From JAPLJM01 sp963708515 (GTDB lineage: Bacteria; Desulfobacterota; Syntrophia; Syntrophales; Fen-1087): a stretch of 64,000 nucleotides of DNA. The translations under genes were made by a program, and so were the position numbers. The stretch covers positions 248,001 through 312,000 of the forward strand of contig CAVPSX010000012.1 in the NCBI GenBank assembly GCA_963708515.1, given 5' to 3'. The notes beneath the pieces are model-generated. The model was not told where the DNA came from and did no database searches. It was given only the letters and a program-made list of their open reading frames with translations. Positions 17,109-26,423 of the stretch are shown here, in pieces. Numbering within the stretch: position 1 is the stretch's first letter; each line of letters begins with the position of its first letter.

Positions 17109-18687
17109 AATTTCTGCTCCTTTTCTTAATCGTCGCACTAAATATCAGGATCAATGCGAGGATGCAACTATAAACGAACACATCCCCATAGGTCGAATAA
17201 AAAGTGTTTCTGTCCATGAATCGTACCGTCCCTGCTATCGTGGCTTTTTCAAAAAGGGCGCTGCGGGCCTCAATGTGGCCGGTGGGATCAATGATTGCAC
17301 TGATGCCCGTATTGGCAGCCCGAACCAGGTACAGCCGGTTCTCCACGGAGCGGAATACGGTCATGGACAGGTGCTGATAGGGCGCCGATGTGTTGCCGAA
17401 CCAGGCGTCATTGGTGATATTCACCAGGAGGTCCGCACCCCCTTGCCGATATGCCCGACCCGCTTCCGGCAGGATGCCCTCGTAGCAGATCATGACTCCC
17501 AGTTTCTGGGGCCGACCAGCCACCTGCAAGATCAACGGCTCATAGCCGGGACCACTCCGAAAATCGCCAATCCCCGCCACGAGTTTTTTGATAAAGGGAA
17601 AGAATCGGCGCAAGGGGACGTATTCGCCATAGGGAACCAGATGGACCTTGTCATATTGACCGGCAATCCGACCATCCGGGGAGAGGAGAAAGGCACTGTT
17701 CAATAAAGCCAGGCCAAGACCGTCCCTCTCGTAGCGAGGGCTGCCGAAGAGCAGCCAATCGCCGGTCAGCCTGGGGAGCGCAGCCACTTCGCGTTGCATG
17801 TCATTCTGATCCTGAAAGAAGAAGGGGGCTGCCGTTTCCGGCCAGACGATCAGACCATTTCCAGCCGGCGCGGCCTGCAGGGTCAGAGCCTTGTAGATGC
17901 GGACCGTTTCCTCCTGAAAAGCCGGGCGCCACTTGATGCTCTGATCAATATTGCCCTGGATGAGGCTGACGGGCATTTGCGGGGCTTGATGAAGGGATTT
18001 TTTCACATCATTGAGCCGGAAAATCCCATAGCCGAAAAGGATCAGCAGCACGAGGCAGCCTGCCATGACCTCTGACGTGATGCGCCTGATCCGACGTTTT
18101 CTGTCCAACCGCGACTGCCAGATACGAAAGACGTCAAAAATGACGACATTGACGACAACAATGGCAAAGGATATTCCAAAGACGCCTGTAATATCAGCAG
18201 CCTGGATCAGCGGCCGGTAGAGATACTGTGAATAACCGAGGTTTTCCCACGGAAACCCCGTGAGCAGATGAGATTTGACATACTCCAGCGACGTCCAGAT
18301 CAGCGGCGCCGCAAGGATTGGAGCGACACCCCGCGCATGAAAAAAAACGACACCCGCCGCAAACAGCGCGACATAGAAAGCCAGGTAGGCTGAAAGAAGC
18401 AGCATGACGGCAATCCCCACCGGAAGCGGGAGATAGCCGTAATGAACGACGACGTAGGCAATCCAGTAAATAATCCCGATATAGGCGGTCAAACCGGTCA
18501 GGAAACCGGTTATAAACCCCTGATAGGGTTTTTTCTCCTGCAGGGCATGCAGCAGTGGAATGAGGGCTACCCAGGCAAGAAGCCCCGTACCGAACTTCGG
18601 GAAGGAAAGAACGAGCAGGACGCCTGACAATAATGCCCAGAAAATGGTCCTTCGGTCAATGCCCGCTCCCCGGAGCCCTATCCTCAT
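17101..18687 (-). CDS. lnt: Apolipoprotein N-acyltransferase
   Basis: Inner-membrane enzyme that adds the third acyl chain to the N-terminal Cys of lipoproteins, marking the cell as diderm. The 528 residues have about six N-terminal membrane helices, then a carbon-nitrogen hydrolase domain with the catalytic triad Glu (VWPETAAP), Lys (YDKVHLVPYGEY) and Cys (VMICYE), followed by a last helix near the C-terminus (VYSCILALILIF). It starts within the corC stop region (4-base overlap) and its own end overlaps the prfB start. The corC-lnt order is also seen in E. coli (ybeX-lnt). Confidence 0.95.
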   Translation of the reverse strand: MRIGLRGAGIDRRTIFWALLSGVLLVLSFPKFGTGLLAWVALIPLLHALQEKKPYQGFITGFLTGLTAYIGIIYWIAYVVVHYGYLPLPVGIAVMLLLSAYLAFYVALFAAGVVFFHARGVAPILAAPLIWTSLEYVKSHLLTGFPWENLGYSQYLYRPLIQAADITGVFGISFAIVVVNVVIFDVFRIWQSRLDRKRRIRRITSEVMAGCLVLLILFGYGIFRLNDVKKSLHQAPQMPVSLIQGNIDQSIKWRPAFQEETVRIYKALTLQAAPAGNGLIVWPETAAPFFFQDQNDMQREVAALPRLTGDWLLFGSPRYERDGLGLALLNSAFLLSPDGRIAGQYDKVHLVPYGEYVPLRRFFPFIKKLVAGIGDFRSGPGYEPLILQVAGRPQKLGVMICYEGILPEAGRAYRQGGADLLVNITNDAWFGNTSAPYQHLSMTVFRSVENRLYLVRAANTGISAIIDPTGHIEARSALFEKATIAGTVRFMDRNTFYSTYGDVFVYSCILALILIFSATIKKRSRNYD

Positions 18688-19523
18688 GCTTCTCTGCCGT
18701 TCTGAATGCCGGCCAAACGCCTCATCCTGACTTTTCTGATGCTGCGCTCATCCGCAGATTCAATAATCATTTCGAATGGCTCAATTTCGATCTTTTCGCC
18801 GGTGACAGGGATTTTTCCGATGGCATGGAGAATCATTCCCCCCAGGGTCTCATACTTTCCCTCCGGAAAGGTCACACTGAAATGTTCTTCGATTTTTTCA
18901 ATTTCCGTTCTGCCGTCTGCAAGGACATAGCCATCCGGAAGTTCGACAATGTTTCCTTCTTTCGCATCATGTTCATCGTGGATTTCTCCGACGATTTCTT
19001 CTATCAGGTCCTCGAGCGTTACGAGCCCGGACGTCCCCCCGTATTCGTCGATCACAACGGCCATGTGGTATTTACGCTGCTTGAGTTCGTGCAGCAGAAG
19101 ATGGGTATTTTTGGTTTCCGGGATATAATAGGGTTTTCTCAGGATGGAAAGAATATTGCCCTCCGCCATGGGCTTCGACCAAAACTTCAGCAGGTCCTTC
19201 ACATTCAGGATGCCGACAATGTTGTCAATGCTGCCGCTGTAAACCGGTATCCGCGTGTGACCGTAACGCGTAATGAGGTCAATGATCTCCTCAATAGGCG
19301 CGTCACTGGAAACGGCAACCATTTCCGTACGGGGAATCATGACCTCACGGACAAGCGTATCGCGGAATTCCAGGATGCTCTGGATCATCTCGCCGGATTG
19401 CGAATCAATCAGGCCATTTTCCTCGCCGGCGTCAATGATAGACTGGATTTCCTTTTCCAGGCGCGATGAATCTTTGGCTGAAAAAATTCCCTTGATTTTG
19501 GAAGTGATTGTTTTTCTTAAAAT
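18684..19523 (-). CDS. corC: CorC/HlyC-type CBS-domain protein, apparent ATT start
   Basis: Cytoplasmic protein linked to magnesium/cobalt efflux or membrane integrity. Two CBS domains (about 60-175; MIPRTEMVAV, TRIPVYSGS, EYGGTSGLVTLEDLIEEI) are followed by a CorC_HlyC domain. An ATG-initiated reading would begin only at 19388 and lose the conserved N-terminal region. The frame is open further upstream (KTITSKIKGIFSAK, then DAGEENGLIDSQSGE, as CorC needs) back to a TAG that is the stop of the preceding radical SAM gene. The only well-placed initiator is ATT at 19523, 6 bases after GGAGGAG, giving 279 residues. It overlaps lnt by 4 bases. Confidence 0.85.
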   Translation of the reverse strand: MLRKTITSKIKGIFSAKDSSRLEKEIQSIIDAGEENGLIDSQSGEMIQSILEFRDTLVREVMIPRTEMVAVSSDAPIEEIIDLITRYGHTRIPVYSGSIDNIVGILNVKDLLKFWSKPMAEGNILSILRKPYYIPETKNTHLLLHELKQRKYHMAVVIDEYGGTSGLVTLEDLIEEIVGEIHDEHDAKEGNIVELPDGYVLADGRTEIEKIEEHFSVTFPEGKYETLGGMILHAIGKIPVTGEKIEIEPFEMIIESADERSIRKVRMRRLAGIQNGREA

Positions 19524-19535
19524 ATCAAACTCCTC

Positions 19536-20411
19536 CTATAATCCCCGCAGGTATTCCGGACGCAATCGTCGGTTATCGCCGGAGGCGATGACCTGCTGAA
19601 TCATGCTGAGCGTCTTTTCTTTCTCCCGAGGCATCCAGGCCCGGATGGGCAGATAATTCGAAGCGTGATTGGACGTAAAGAAGCAGTTCGTAAAATCCGT
19701 ACGGGCGACCATGACTTCCAGTTCCCGAAGGAATCCGAAAGTGTCGGGAAGCACAAACCGGCCATTGACCTGGTCTTCGTAGAGCGGCGTACCGGGAACA
19801 ACCATCACAGTCAGGGCGCCGACATAATCAGAATCAATGTCCGTCAGGATTCTGGCGGTATCGAAGGCGTGTTCGACGCTTTTTTCGATCCCGCCGATGC
19901 CCAGAAGCACCGTAGAAGACAGAAGGATTCCGGCTTCCTTGATCCTGCGGCCCGCTTCGACCATCTGCGCATAGGTCGCCCCTTTGCTGATTCTCTTGAG
20001 CAGATCTTCGTTCCCGGTTTCAACACCGAGATAGACGATCCCGAGCCCCATCCCCTGCAATTGCACGAGTTCTTCCGGTGTCTTGCGCAGGATGCTCTTG
20101 GCGTTGGCATAGCACCCCACCCGCTTGACACCCTTGATATAGCACCGGATGGACGACAGGATGTCCACGAGCCGTTGCTGAGGAATAATCAGGGCATCGC
20201 CGTCGCACAGAAAGATCTTCTCCACGGTGCGGTAGCGGCTCGCCTCGAGGATGTCTTCCTCGATTTCCGCAAAAGACTTGATGCGGAATTTTCCCCCCTT
20301 GTAGGTCGGACAGAAGCTGCATTTATTGTGGGAACATCCCACGGTCACCTGCAAAAGCAGGCTGTAGGCCTCGCTGGGAGGCCTGATGATCATTCCTTCG
20401 TATTTCATCAC
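19536..20411 (-). CDS. Radical SAM protein with a CX4CX2C cluster motif
   Basis: Predicted iron-sulfur radical SAM enzyme of unknown substrate; 291 residues. The cluster motif reads GCSHNKCSFC, which is CX4CX2C rather than the canonical CX3CX2C. A family with this GCSHN-C-FC signature is common in anaerobes, usually without assigned function. Other radical SAM elements are present: LCDGDAL, YLGVETGNEDLL and VLLGIGG. The ATG at 20411 has a second ATG next to it. Its TAG stop lies directly against the ribosome binding site of corC in the same frame, so corC translation may be coupled to it. Confidence 0.85.
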   Translation of the reverse strand: MMKYEGMIIRPPSEAYSLLLQVTVGCSHNKCSFCPTYKGGKFRIKSFAEIEEDILEASRYRTVEKIFLCDGDALIIPQQRLVDILSSIRCYIKGVKRVGCYANAKSILRKTPEELVQLQGMGLGIVYLGVETGNEDLLKRISKGATYAQMVEAGRRIKEAGILLSSTVLLGIGGIEKSVEHAFDTARILTDIDSDYVGALTVMVVPGTPLYEDQVNGRFVLPDTFGFLRELEVMVARTDFTNCFFTSNHASNYLPIRAWMPREKEKTLSMIQQVIASGDNRRLRPEYLRGL

Positions 20412-20539
20412 ACAATCAAAACCGCCGCCGTCGCTGCGGATTTCGTTTCCTTCCCGTCAGATTGTCTGCTCTTTGTTCCAATAAAATATTACATTCTGCT
20501 CAAAAAGGCAAGGGCGACGGCTCAATATTCGACATAAGT

Positions 20540-21760
20540 TCAAGCATACCGGGCTTGAAGTGAACGCACACGACTTCTGTCATGAACCCGAGGAAGCGGA
20601 AACGCCCCCGTGTTCTTTTCCAGTACCTCCTGATAATTAAACCCTTCTAATACCTTTCTTTCGATTGGCGTTCCCAGGATCTTCTCGATATCCCGGATCG
20701 TGTCCTTGTCTTCACGGGTGACCAGGGTGAAGGCGTCGCCCAGGCGTTCGGCCCTGCCTGTCCGTCCGATCCGGTGAATATAGCTGGTCGCAGAATCGGG
20801 AATGTCAAAATTGATGACATGGGAAATCGACGCGACATCCAGACCACGGGCCGCAATATCCGTTGCGACCAGGACTTTTATTTTGCCTGTCCGGAACTGG
20901 TCCATCGCCTGCTTGCGCTGGTTCTGGGATTTGTTTGAATGCAGTACCGAAGCTGCATAGCCGGCACGCTTTATTTTCTCTGCGACGCGATCGGCCCGGT
21001 GTTTTGTCCGGGTGAACACCAGGATCGACTCAACCGTCATCTCATCCAGCAGCCGCTGCAGCAGTCCCGGCTTCAAGTGCTGCGGGACCGGGTAAAGCGT
21101 ATGCGCGACAGTATCGGAAGGCGCATCGGTTCCCATCGAGAATCGTTGCGGCGAGCGCATGGACTTTACGGCCAGTTGCTCCACGGCCGCATCGAATGTC
21201 GCCGAAAAGAGCAGCGTTTGTCGTTGAGAAGGCACCTGCTTCATGATCTGCTGGATGGACGGCAAAAAACCCATGTCCAGCATACGATCCGCTTCATCGA
21301 TCACGAGAACCTCAACCTGATCCAGCCTGGCGTTTCCCCGGTTCAGATGATCCAGCAAGCGACCCGGACACGCGACGATCACCTCGACGCCCTGATGCAG
21401 AGCCTTTTCCTGCGGCTGCATCCCCACGCCGCCATACACCGTGGCCGATCTCAGGGACGTATATTTTCCCAGCTCGTTGATCACGGTATGGATCTGTTCG
21501 GCCAGTTCGCGCGTCGGCGTGACGATCAGCGCACGCGTCGCCCTGCGCCCGCCCTGGTGTTTCACGGCAAGCAGGTTGTGCAGGATAGGAAGCACAAAAG
21601 CGGCCGTTTTACCTGTGCCGGTCGGGGCCGTTCCGATCACGTCACGCCCCGCCAGAATGGCGGGTATGGCGACCGCCTGGATCGGCGTCGCTTTCTCATA
21701 CCCGGCCGCTTGAAGCCCTTGCCGCACACGACCGTCTAACTTGAAACTTTCAAAACTCAT
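20540..21760 (-). CDS. rhlE: RhlE-like DEAD-box RNA helicase
   Basis: ATP-dependent RNA helicase involved in RNA decay or ribosome assembly. All DEAD-box motifs are present in order: Q-motif (ATPIQAVAIP), APTGTGKT, PTRELAEQ, GRLLDHL, DEADRMLDMG, FSATF, then VFTRTKH, ATDIAARGLD and HRIGRTGR. The short basic tail (RSRVRSLQARYA) is typical of RhlE. The ATG at 21760 is preferred over that at 21766 because AAAGGA is 5 bases upstream of it and would abut the other. Its 3' end is separated by 128 bases from the radical SAM gene. Confidence 0.92.
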   Translation of the reverse strand: MSFESFKLDGRVRQGLQAAGYEKATPIQAVAIPAILAGRDVIGTAPTGTGKTAAFVLPILHNLLAVKHQGGRRATRALIVTPTRELAEQIHTVINELGKYTSLRSATVYGGVGMQPQEKALHQGVEVIVACPGRLLDHLNRGNARLDQVEVLVIDEADRMLDMGFLPSIQQIMKQVPSQRQTLLFSATFDAAVEQLAVKSMRSPQRFSMGTDAPSDTVAHTLYPVPQHLKPGLLQRLLDEMTVESILVFTRTKHRADRVAEKIKRAGYAASVLHSNKSQNQRKQAMDQFRTGKIKVLVATDIAARGLDVASISHVINFDIPDSATSYIHRIGRTGRAERLGDAFTLVTREDKDTIRDIEKILGTPIERKVLEGFNYQEVLEKNTGAFPLPRVHDRSRVRSLQARYA

Positions 21761-21766
21761 TTTCAT

Positions 21767-22103
21767 CCTTTATAATTACCAGCAGTTGAGAGATTTGAAT
21801 CCATTTCGAACCGGCCCGGCTGGTAAAGACAAGGCTTTTCACGCGCTGGGTAAGCGCCTGAAAGACTTTGTCGCGAACACGGCATTAAATTTGGATTCTG
21901 TCTAGATTAGCGGGATTTTCCTGCCGAAGTTTCTCAAGAAGAAAGGTGGGAAGGTCAATGACAAACGCTATCACGAGGACCGTACTACACCCCTTGTTGA
22001 AGAATAGCAAGAACTATTTTCAACTATTTTTGCGTACTTGCGAAAAAAGTGCTGTTCTTTCTTGAATCGACACCCCACCCCATATTTTTATGGCCTGAAT
22101 TCA
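21767..22103. other. Intergenic region between divergent helicase and cNMP-AckA-PduL genes
   Basis: No convincing gene or RNA is visible here. Short open frames lack ribosome binding sites. It must hold the helicase promoter, but I cannot pick one out. The promoter of the gene to the right starts at 22104. Confidence 0.5.
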
Positions 22104-22132
22104 TTGACATACAACATCATTATTCATATACT
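22104..22132 (+). promoter_or_regulatory. Near-consensus sigma-70 promoter for the cNMP-AckA-PduL gene
   Basis: TTGACA (22104-22109) and TATACT (22127-22132) are separated by exactly 17 bases. The gap to the start codon at 22243 leaves a leader of about 100 bases. Confidence 0.7.
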
Positions 22133-22242
22133 CCCGCCGTGAAAAAAGGGACGTTATCATCAATAGATACTCAAGACGTTATTAAAGGTCTCTTCCCGCA
22201 AACGCTGTTATCGACAGCACCCGAATAAACGAGGTGACGACT

Positions 22243-24567
22243 ATGGGGCTCTCTACCTTTCTTAAATCACTGGATATTTTTGCCGATTTGAGCGATCGGG
22301 AATGGTTCATCCTTGACGAAAACGCGCAAGGGATTGAATACGCCCCCGATGCCGCCATCATAAAACGGGGGGAAATAGGCCGTTTCCTCTGGATTATCCA
22401 GGAGGGGGAGGTAAAAGTGATTCTGCCGCCGTCCGGGTCGGCGGGGGAAATCACCATCCTTTTGAAAACAGGCTCCCTGTTCGGCGAGATGTCGATCATG
22501 ACCGGTGAACCGGCCATCGCGGACGTCGTGGCTGCGACCACCTGCCGGCTGATCAAAATCCCGAGGGAAACCCTATCCAAATTGATCGCCGGAAATCCCA
22601 AGACCCTGGGGAAATTTGCCCGCCTGATTACGGAGCGGATGCTCAGTAATGCAAGGATATCAGCTCAACATGATCACCAGCGGTCCGCTTACCGGCTCAA
22701 CGAAGATCCTTACGATCTGAATTTTTCCTCGGCTTCGGAACCGCTGAAAATTTTGGTTTTGAACAGCGGAAGTTCGTCTCTGAAATACTCCCTTTTCGAC
22801 ACCATCCGGAATCTGACGCTCATCGAGGGTGCGATTGAAAAAATCGGATCAGGAGATGCCGCTCATCATATCAGAACCCCCCAGATAAAGCACAAAGATG
22901 CGCAACCTGACGTCATGACCATGAACGAAGCTTTCGATGTCATGATACGGACGCTCACAAACCCGGAATTTACGGCGATCGACCGCCTCAGCGATCTCAA
23001 TGTAGTCGGGCACCGGGTCGTGCACGGCGGCGGACAATTCTCCAATGCCGTGGTCATCAATGAAAATATCATGGCCTCAATCCGTTCAGCGTCTTCGATG
23101 GCGCCACTGCACAACCCCTACAACCTAGCCGGAATAGAACGTATGCAGCTCCTGCTGCCCGCTGTCCCGCAGGTGGCTGTCTTTGACACGGCCTTTCACC
23201 AAACCATGCCCAGCCATGCCTACACCTATGCCCTCCCCCATGAGGTCTGCGAAAGGGAACTTATCCGGCGCTACGGTTTTCACGGAACCAATCATGAATA
23301 CATGGCGCTCCGGGCGTCCACATGGCTCAAGCGTCCCCTGGGCGAGCTGAAAATGATTTCCTGTCATCTGGGCAACGGCGCCTCCCTTTGCGCCATCGAC
23401 CATGGGCGCAGCATCGACACAAGCATGGGCATGACCCCCCTTGAAGGGCTGATCATGGGTACTCGTCCAGGTGATGTGGACCCCGGAGCCATCATACATC
23501 TCATGAAGAACGCTTCTCGAAATATCGAAGATATGGATCGGATGCTGAACAGGGAAAGCGGATTGAAGGGCATCAGCGGCAAAAATGACATGCGGGAGAT
23601 CCTTGCGGGCGCGGAACAGGGCGATGTGCGATGCACCCGGGCCATCAGCGCTTTCTGCTACAGGACCCGCAAATATATCGGTGCCTACATGGCCGCTCTG
23701 GGCGGGCTTGACGTTCTGATCTTCACAGCCGGCATCGGCGCCAATTCCGCAGAAATCCGTGCCGGGATCTGCCAGGGTCTGGACCTGTTCGGCATTAGAC
23801 TTTCCCATGACCGTAATCTGCCCGGCGTGGAGCAAGGGGGTGTCCTCGACATTTCCGTGCCGGACGCCAAGGTCCGGATACTGGTGATCCCGGCCGATGA
23901 GGAACGCATGATCGCCCGGAAGACCCTTCATGCCTTATGCCGGGTCCGGACCATCGAAGAAACGCGGATGCTGCGGTCAAAGCCCGTTCCCATCAGTGTT
24001 TCCGCACATCATGTCCATTTGAGTCAGCCTGATTTTGAGCGGCTCTTCGGCCAGGGGAAAACTATGACCCCCAGATCCGACCTGAGCCAGCCGAACCAGT
24101 TCGCCTGCCAGGAAACGGTCAATCTCATCGGTCCGAAAGGAAAGGTGAACCGTGTCCGTATTCTCGGTCCCAGCCGGAAAGAATCACAGGTGGAAATTTC
24201 ACGCACCGAGGAATTTCAGTTGGGGATCGATGCCCCGGTACGGGAATCGGGAGATCTGGCCGGGACGCCGGGGATCACGATCGAGGGGGAAGCGGGAAGG
24301 ATTGAACTGGAAAAGGGTGTGATCTGCGCGAAGCGTCATATCCACATGCCTCCCGAGGATGCCCTCGGCTTCGGCCTCCGCAATCGGGATGTGGTCCGGG
24401 TGGGTGTCAGGGGCGAGCGGGAATTGATTTTCGGTGATGTGGTGATTCGCATTGATCCGAACTTCAAGCTGGATATGCATATTGATACGGATGAGGCCAA
24501 CGCCGCTGAGATTTCTGTCGGAGCGTCGGGAGTTATCGATTCGATCCAGCACCGGTGTTATATGTAA
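22243..24567 (+). CDS. Triple fusion: cNMP-binding domain, acetate kinase, PduL phosphotransacylase
   Basis: One chain appears to carry both steps acyl-CoA to acyl-phosphate to carboxylate plus ATP, with a cyclic-nucleotide sensor in front. Residue numbers are counted from a GTG three codons earlier. cNMP domain about 8-140 (GSLFGEMSIMTGEPAIADVV). Acetate kinase about 172-570: NSGSSSLKY (177), GHRVVHGGG (259), FDTAFHQTMP (317), RYGFHGTNH (346), HLGNGASLCAI (378), GMTPLEGLIMGTRPGD (399), FTAGIGANSAE (497). PduL about 585-775: HHVHL (592) and RHIHM (701), the two His pairs that bind zinc in PduL, and DMHIDTDEANAA (747). The ATG at 22243 is chosen because GAGGTGA lies 8 bases upstream. The frame is uninterrupted, so the fusion is not a frame artefact. 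Confidence 0.92.
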   Translation: MGLSTFLKSLDIFADLSDREWFILDENAQGIEYAPDAAIIKRGEIGRFLWIIQEGEVKVILPPSGSAGEITILLKTGSLFGEMSIMTGEPAIADVVAATTCRLIKIPRETLSKLIAGNPKTLGKFARLITERMLSNARISAQHDHQRSAYRLNEDPYDLNFSSASEPLKILVLNSGSSSLKYSLFDTIRNLTLIEGAIEKIGSGDAAHHIRTPQIKHKDAQPDVMTMNEAFDVMIRTLTNPEFTAIDRLSDLNVVGHRVVHGGGQFSNAVVINENIMASIRSASSMAPLHNPYNLAGIERMQLLLPAVPQVAVFDTAFHQTMPSHAYTYALPHEVCERELIRRYGFHGTNHEYMALRASTWLKRPLGELKMISCHLGNGASLCAIDHGRSIDTSMGMTPLEGLIMGTRPGDVDPGAIIHLMKNASRNIEDMDRMLNRESGLKGISGKNDMREILAGAEQGDVRCTRAISAFCYRTRKYIGAYMAALGGLDVLIFTAGIGANSAEIRAGICQGLDLFGIRLSHDRNLPGVEQGGVLDISVPDAKVRILVIPADEERMIARKTLHALCRVRTIEETRMLRSKPVPISVSAHHVHLSQPDFERLFGQGKTMTPRSDLSQPNQFACQETVNLIGPKGKVNRVRILGPSRKESQVEISRTEEFQLGIDAPVRESGDLAGTPGITIEGEAGRIELEKGVICAKRHIHMPPEDALGFGLRNRDVVRVGVRGERELIFGDVVIRIDPNFKLDMHIDTDEANAAEISVGASGVIDSIQHRCYM

Positions 24568-24715
24568 CACTTCATTTTATGCGGTAACTTTCTCTTGACT
24601 TTCCGGTGGCGCATAATAGAATACAATATATCGTTTCTCTTAGCATTTCAGTTAACCCATCAACCTTCTCTCTAACATTCTGGAGTCGCTGCCAAATCGT
24701 TAAAGGAGGTCTGAC

Positions 24716-26407
24716 ATGCAGGATCCTTATTCCGCCAAGCCCTGGCTCAAGTTTTATGACAAGCACGTGCCGTCAAACCTGAATTATCCGAATAAAACCT
24801 TTGTCGAGCTGTTTCAGGATGCCGTGAAAGCCGTTCCCGATAAAACGCTGGTTAACTATATGGGCGCCGGCCTTTCTTTCCGGGAACTCGATGAGCTCTC
24901 AAACAAGCTTGCCAACTTTTTAAAAGCTCGCGGACTCAAACCCGGCGATGTAGTGGGGGTGAACCTTCCCAATCTTCCCGCATACTATATCGCCATCATC
25001 GGCATCCTGAGGGCCGGATGCCTGCTTTCGGGCGTGAGCCCCTTGCTTTCAGAAAAAGAGATAGAGTACCAGCTCAACGACTCCGGGGCAAAGATTTTAC
25101 TAACACTGGATCTGCTCTCCGACAAGGCGGCCGACGCCCTGACAAAAACCAGCGTAAAATGCATGGTCGTGGTTGAGATTGCCGATTTCTTGCCCACCGT
25201 GAAGCGCGTCTTGGGGAAACTGCTGAAAAAAATCCCCACGAAGCCGGTCCCGCCCGTCTCCGGGAAAGAGGTGATCCGGTTCATGGATATCCTCAAGACC
25301 ATGCCATCCGCGTCCGTGCTGGAGAACATCGGGATGAACGCACCTTGCCTCATGCAGTATACCGGAGGCACCACCGGTCCTTCGAAGGGGGCCGTTCTCA
25401 CCCACAGGAACATGGTCTGCCAACTGACACAGTTCGGCGTATGGGTTGATCTCAAGATGGGGCAAGGCACAATACTTTCAGCCTTTCCGCTGTTTCATCA
25501 GGCGGGGCTGTTCATCGGCATGCTGTCCATGGCCTACGGGTGTACACAGATCGCCATCCCCAATCCCAGGGATCTGGATTTCATTATTGCAGCCATCAAG
25601 AAATACAAGCCGAATGCCATCGGCAATGTTCCTACGCTCTTCATGGAGCTCATGAAAAAGGAGGCCTTCCGAAAACTGGATTTTTCATGGCTGGAGTGGT
25701 GCGGCAGCGGCGCAGCGCCCTTTCCGCCCGAATACATCCGGGAATTCGAGAACATTGTCGGGAAGGGAAAGCTTGTCGAAGTCTGCGGCATGACCGAGAC
25801 CAGCCCCATCACCACGGCCCTTCCCCTGTATGGGATGAAGGTTCCCGGCTCCGTGGGCATTCCGCTTCCCGATACCGAGGCAAAGCTCGTGGACCCTGAA
25901 ACGGGCTCGATCGTGCCGGTTGGCGAGCCGGGTGAATTTGTGGCAAAGGGCCCCCAGGTCTTTACCATCGGCTACCACGAAAAGCCCGAGGAAACGGCCA
26001 ACACCTTGAGGAGCGGGTGGATTTACACGGGCGATATCTGCCAGATGGACGAAAACGGCTACTTCTATGTGGTGGACCGCATGAAAGATATGGTCAACAT
26101 CTCCGGTTTCAAGGTCTTTACCCGGCAGGTTGATGATGTCCTGATGGAGCACCCGGACATCGATGTGGCCGCCACGATCGGTCTGCCTGACCCGGAGCGG
26201 CCGGGCTCCGAGATCGTGGTATCGGCGCTCGTCTTGAAGCCGGGCCGTGAGAAGAGCGAGGCGATGAGGGAGAAGATCAGCCAGTATATGAAAGAAACGG
26301 TGGCACCCTACAAGGTTCCGAAGAGAATCGAATTTATGGATGAGCTCCCGAAAAGCGCCGTGGGGAAGATCCTGAAACGGGAGCTTCGAACCATGCTTTC
26401 GAAATAG
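24716..26407 (+). CDS. AMP-forming acyl-CoA ligase (FadD-like)
   Basis: Activates a carboxylic acid, probably a medium or long-chain fatty acid, to its CoA thioester using ATP. The 563 residues show the adenylate-forming motifs YTGGTTGPSKGAV (P-loop), GMTETSP, YTGDICQMDENGYFYVVDR and the C-terminal catalytic Lys in KSAVGKILKREL. The start ATG follows a perfect AAAGGAGG ribosome binding site. It lies 148 bases after the cNMP-AckA-PduL gene and 16 bases before an enoyl-CoA hydratase gene, forming a fatty-acid or aromatic acid activation pair. In a syntroph the enzyme may also run in reverse to make ATP; that is an inference. Confidence 0.92.
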   Translation: MQDPYSAKPWLKFYDKHVPSNLNYPNKTFVELFQDAVKAVPDKTLVNYMGAGLSFRELDELSNKLANFLKARGLKPGDVVGVNLPNLPAYYIAIIGILRAGCLLSGVSPLLSEKEIEYQLNDSGAKILLTLDLLSDKAADALTKTSVKCMVVVEIADFLPTVKRVLGKLLKKIPTKPVPPVSGKEVIRFMDILKTMPSASVLENIGMNAPCLMQYTGGTTGPSKGAVLTHRNMVCQLTQFGVWVDLKMGQGTILSAFPLFHQAGLFIGMLSMAYGCTQIAIPNPRDLDFIIAAIKKYKPNAIGNVPTLFMELMKKEAFRKLDFSWLEWCGSGAAPFPPEYIREFENIVGKGKLVEVCGMTETSPITTALPLYGMKVPGSVGIPLPDTEAKLVDPETGSIVPVGEPGEFVAKGPQVFTIGYHEKPEETANTLRSGWIYTGDICQMDENGYFYVVDRMKDMVNISGFKVFTRQVDDVLMEHPDIDVAATIGLPDPERPGSEIVVSALVLKPGREKSEAMREKISQYMKETVAPYKVPKRIEFMDELPKSAVGKILKRELRTMLSK

Positions 26408-26423
26408 AGGTAGAGGCAAAGCC

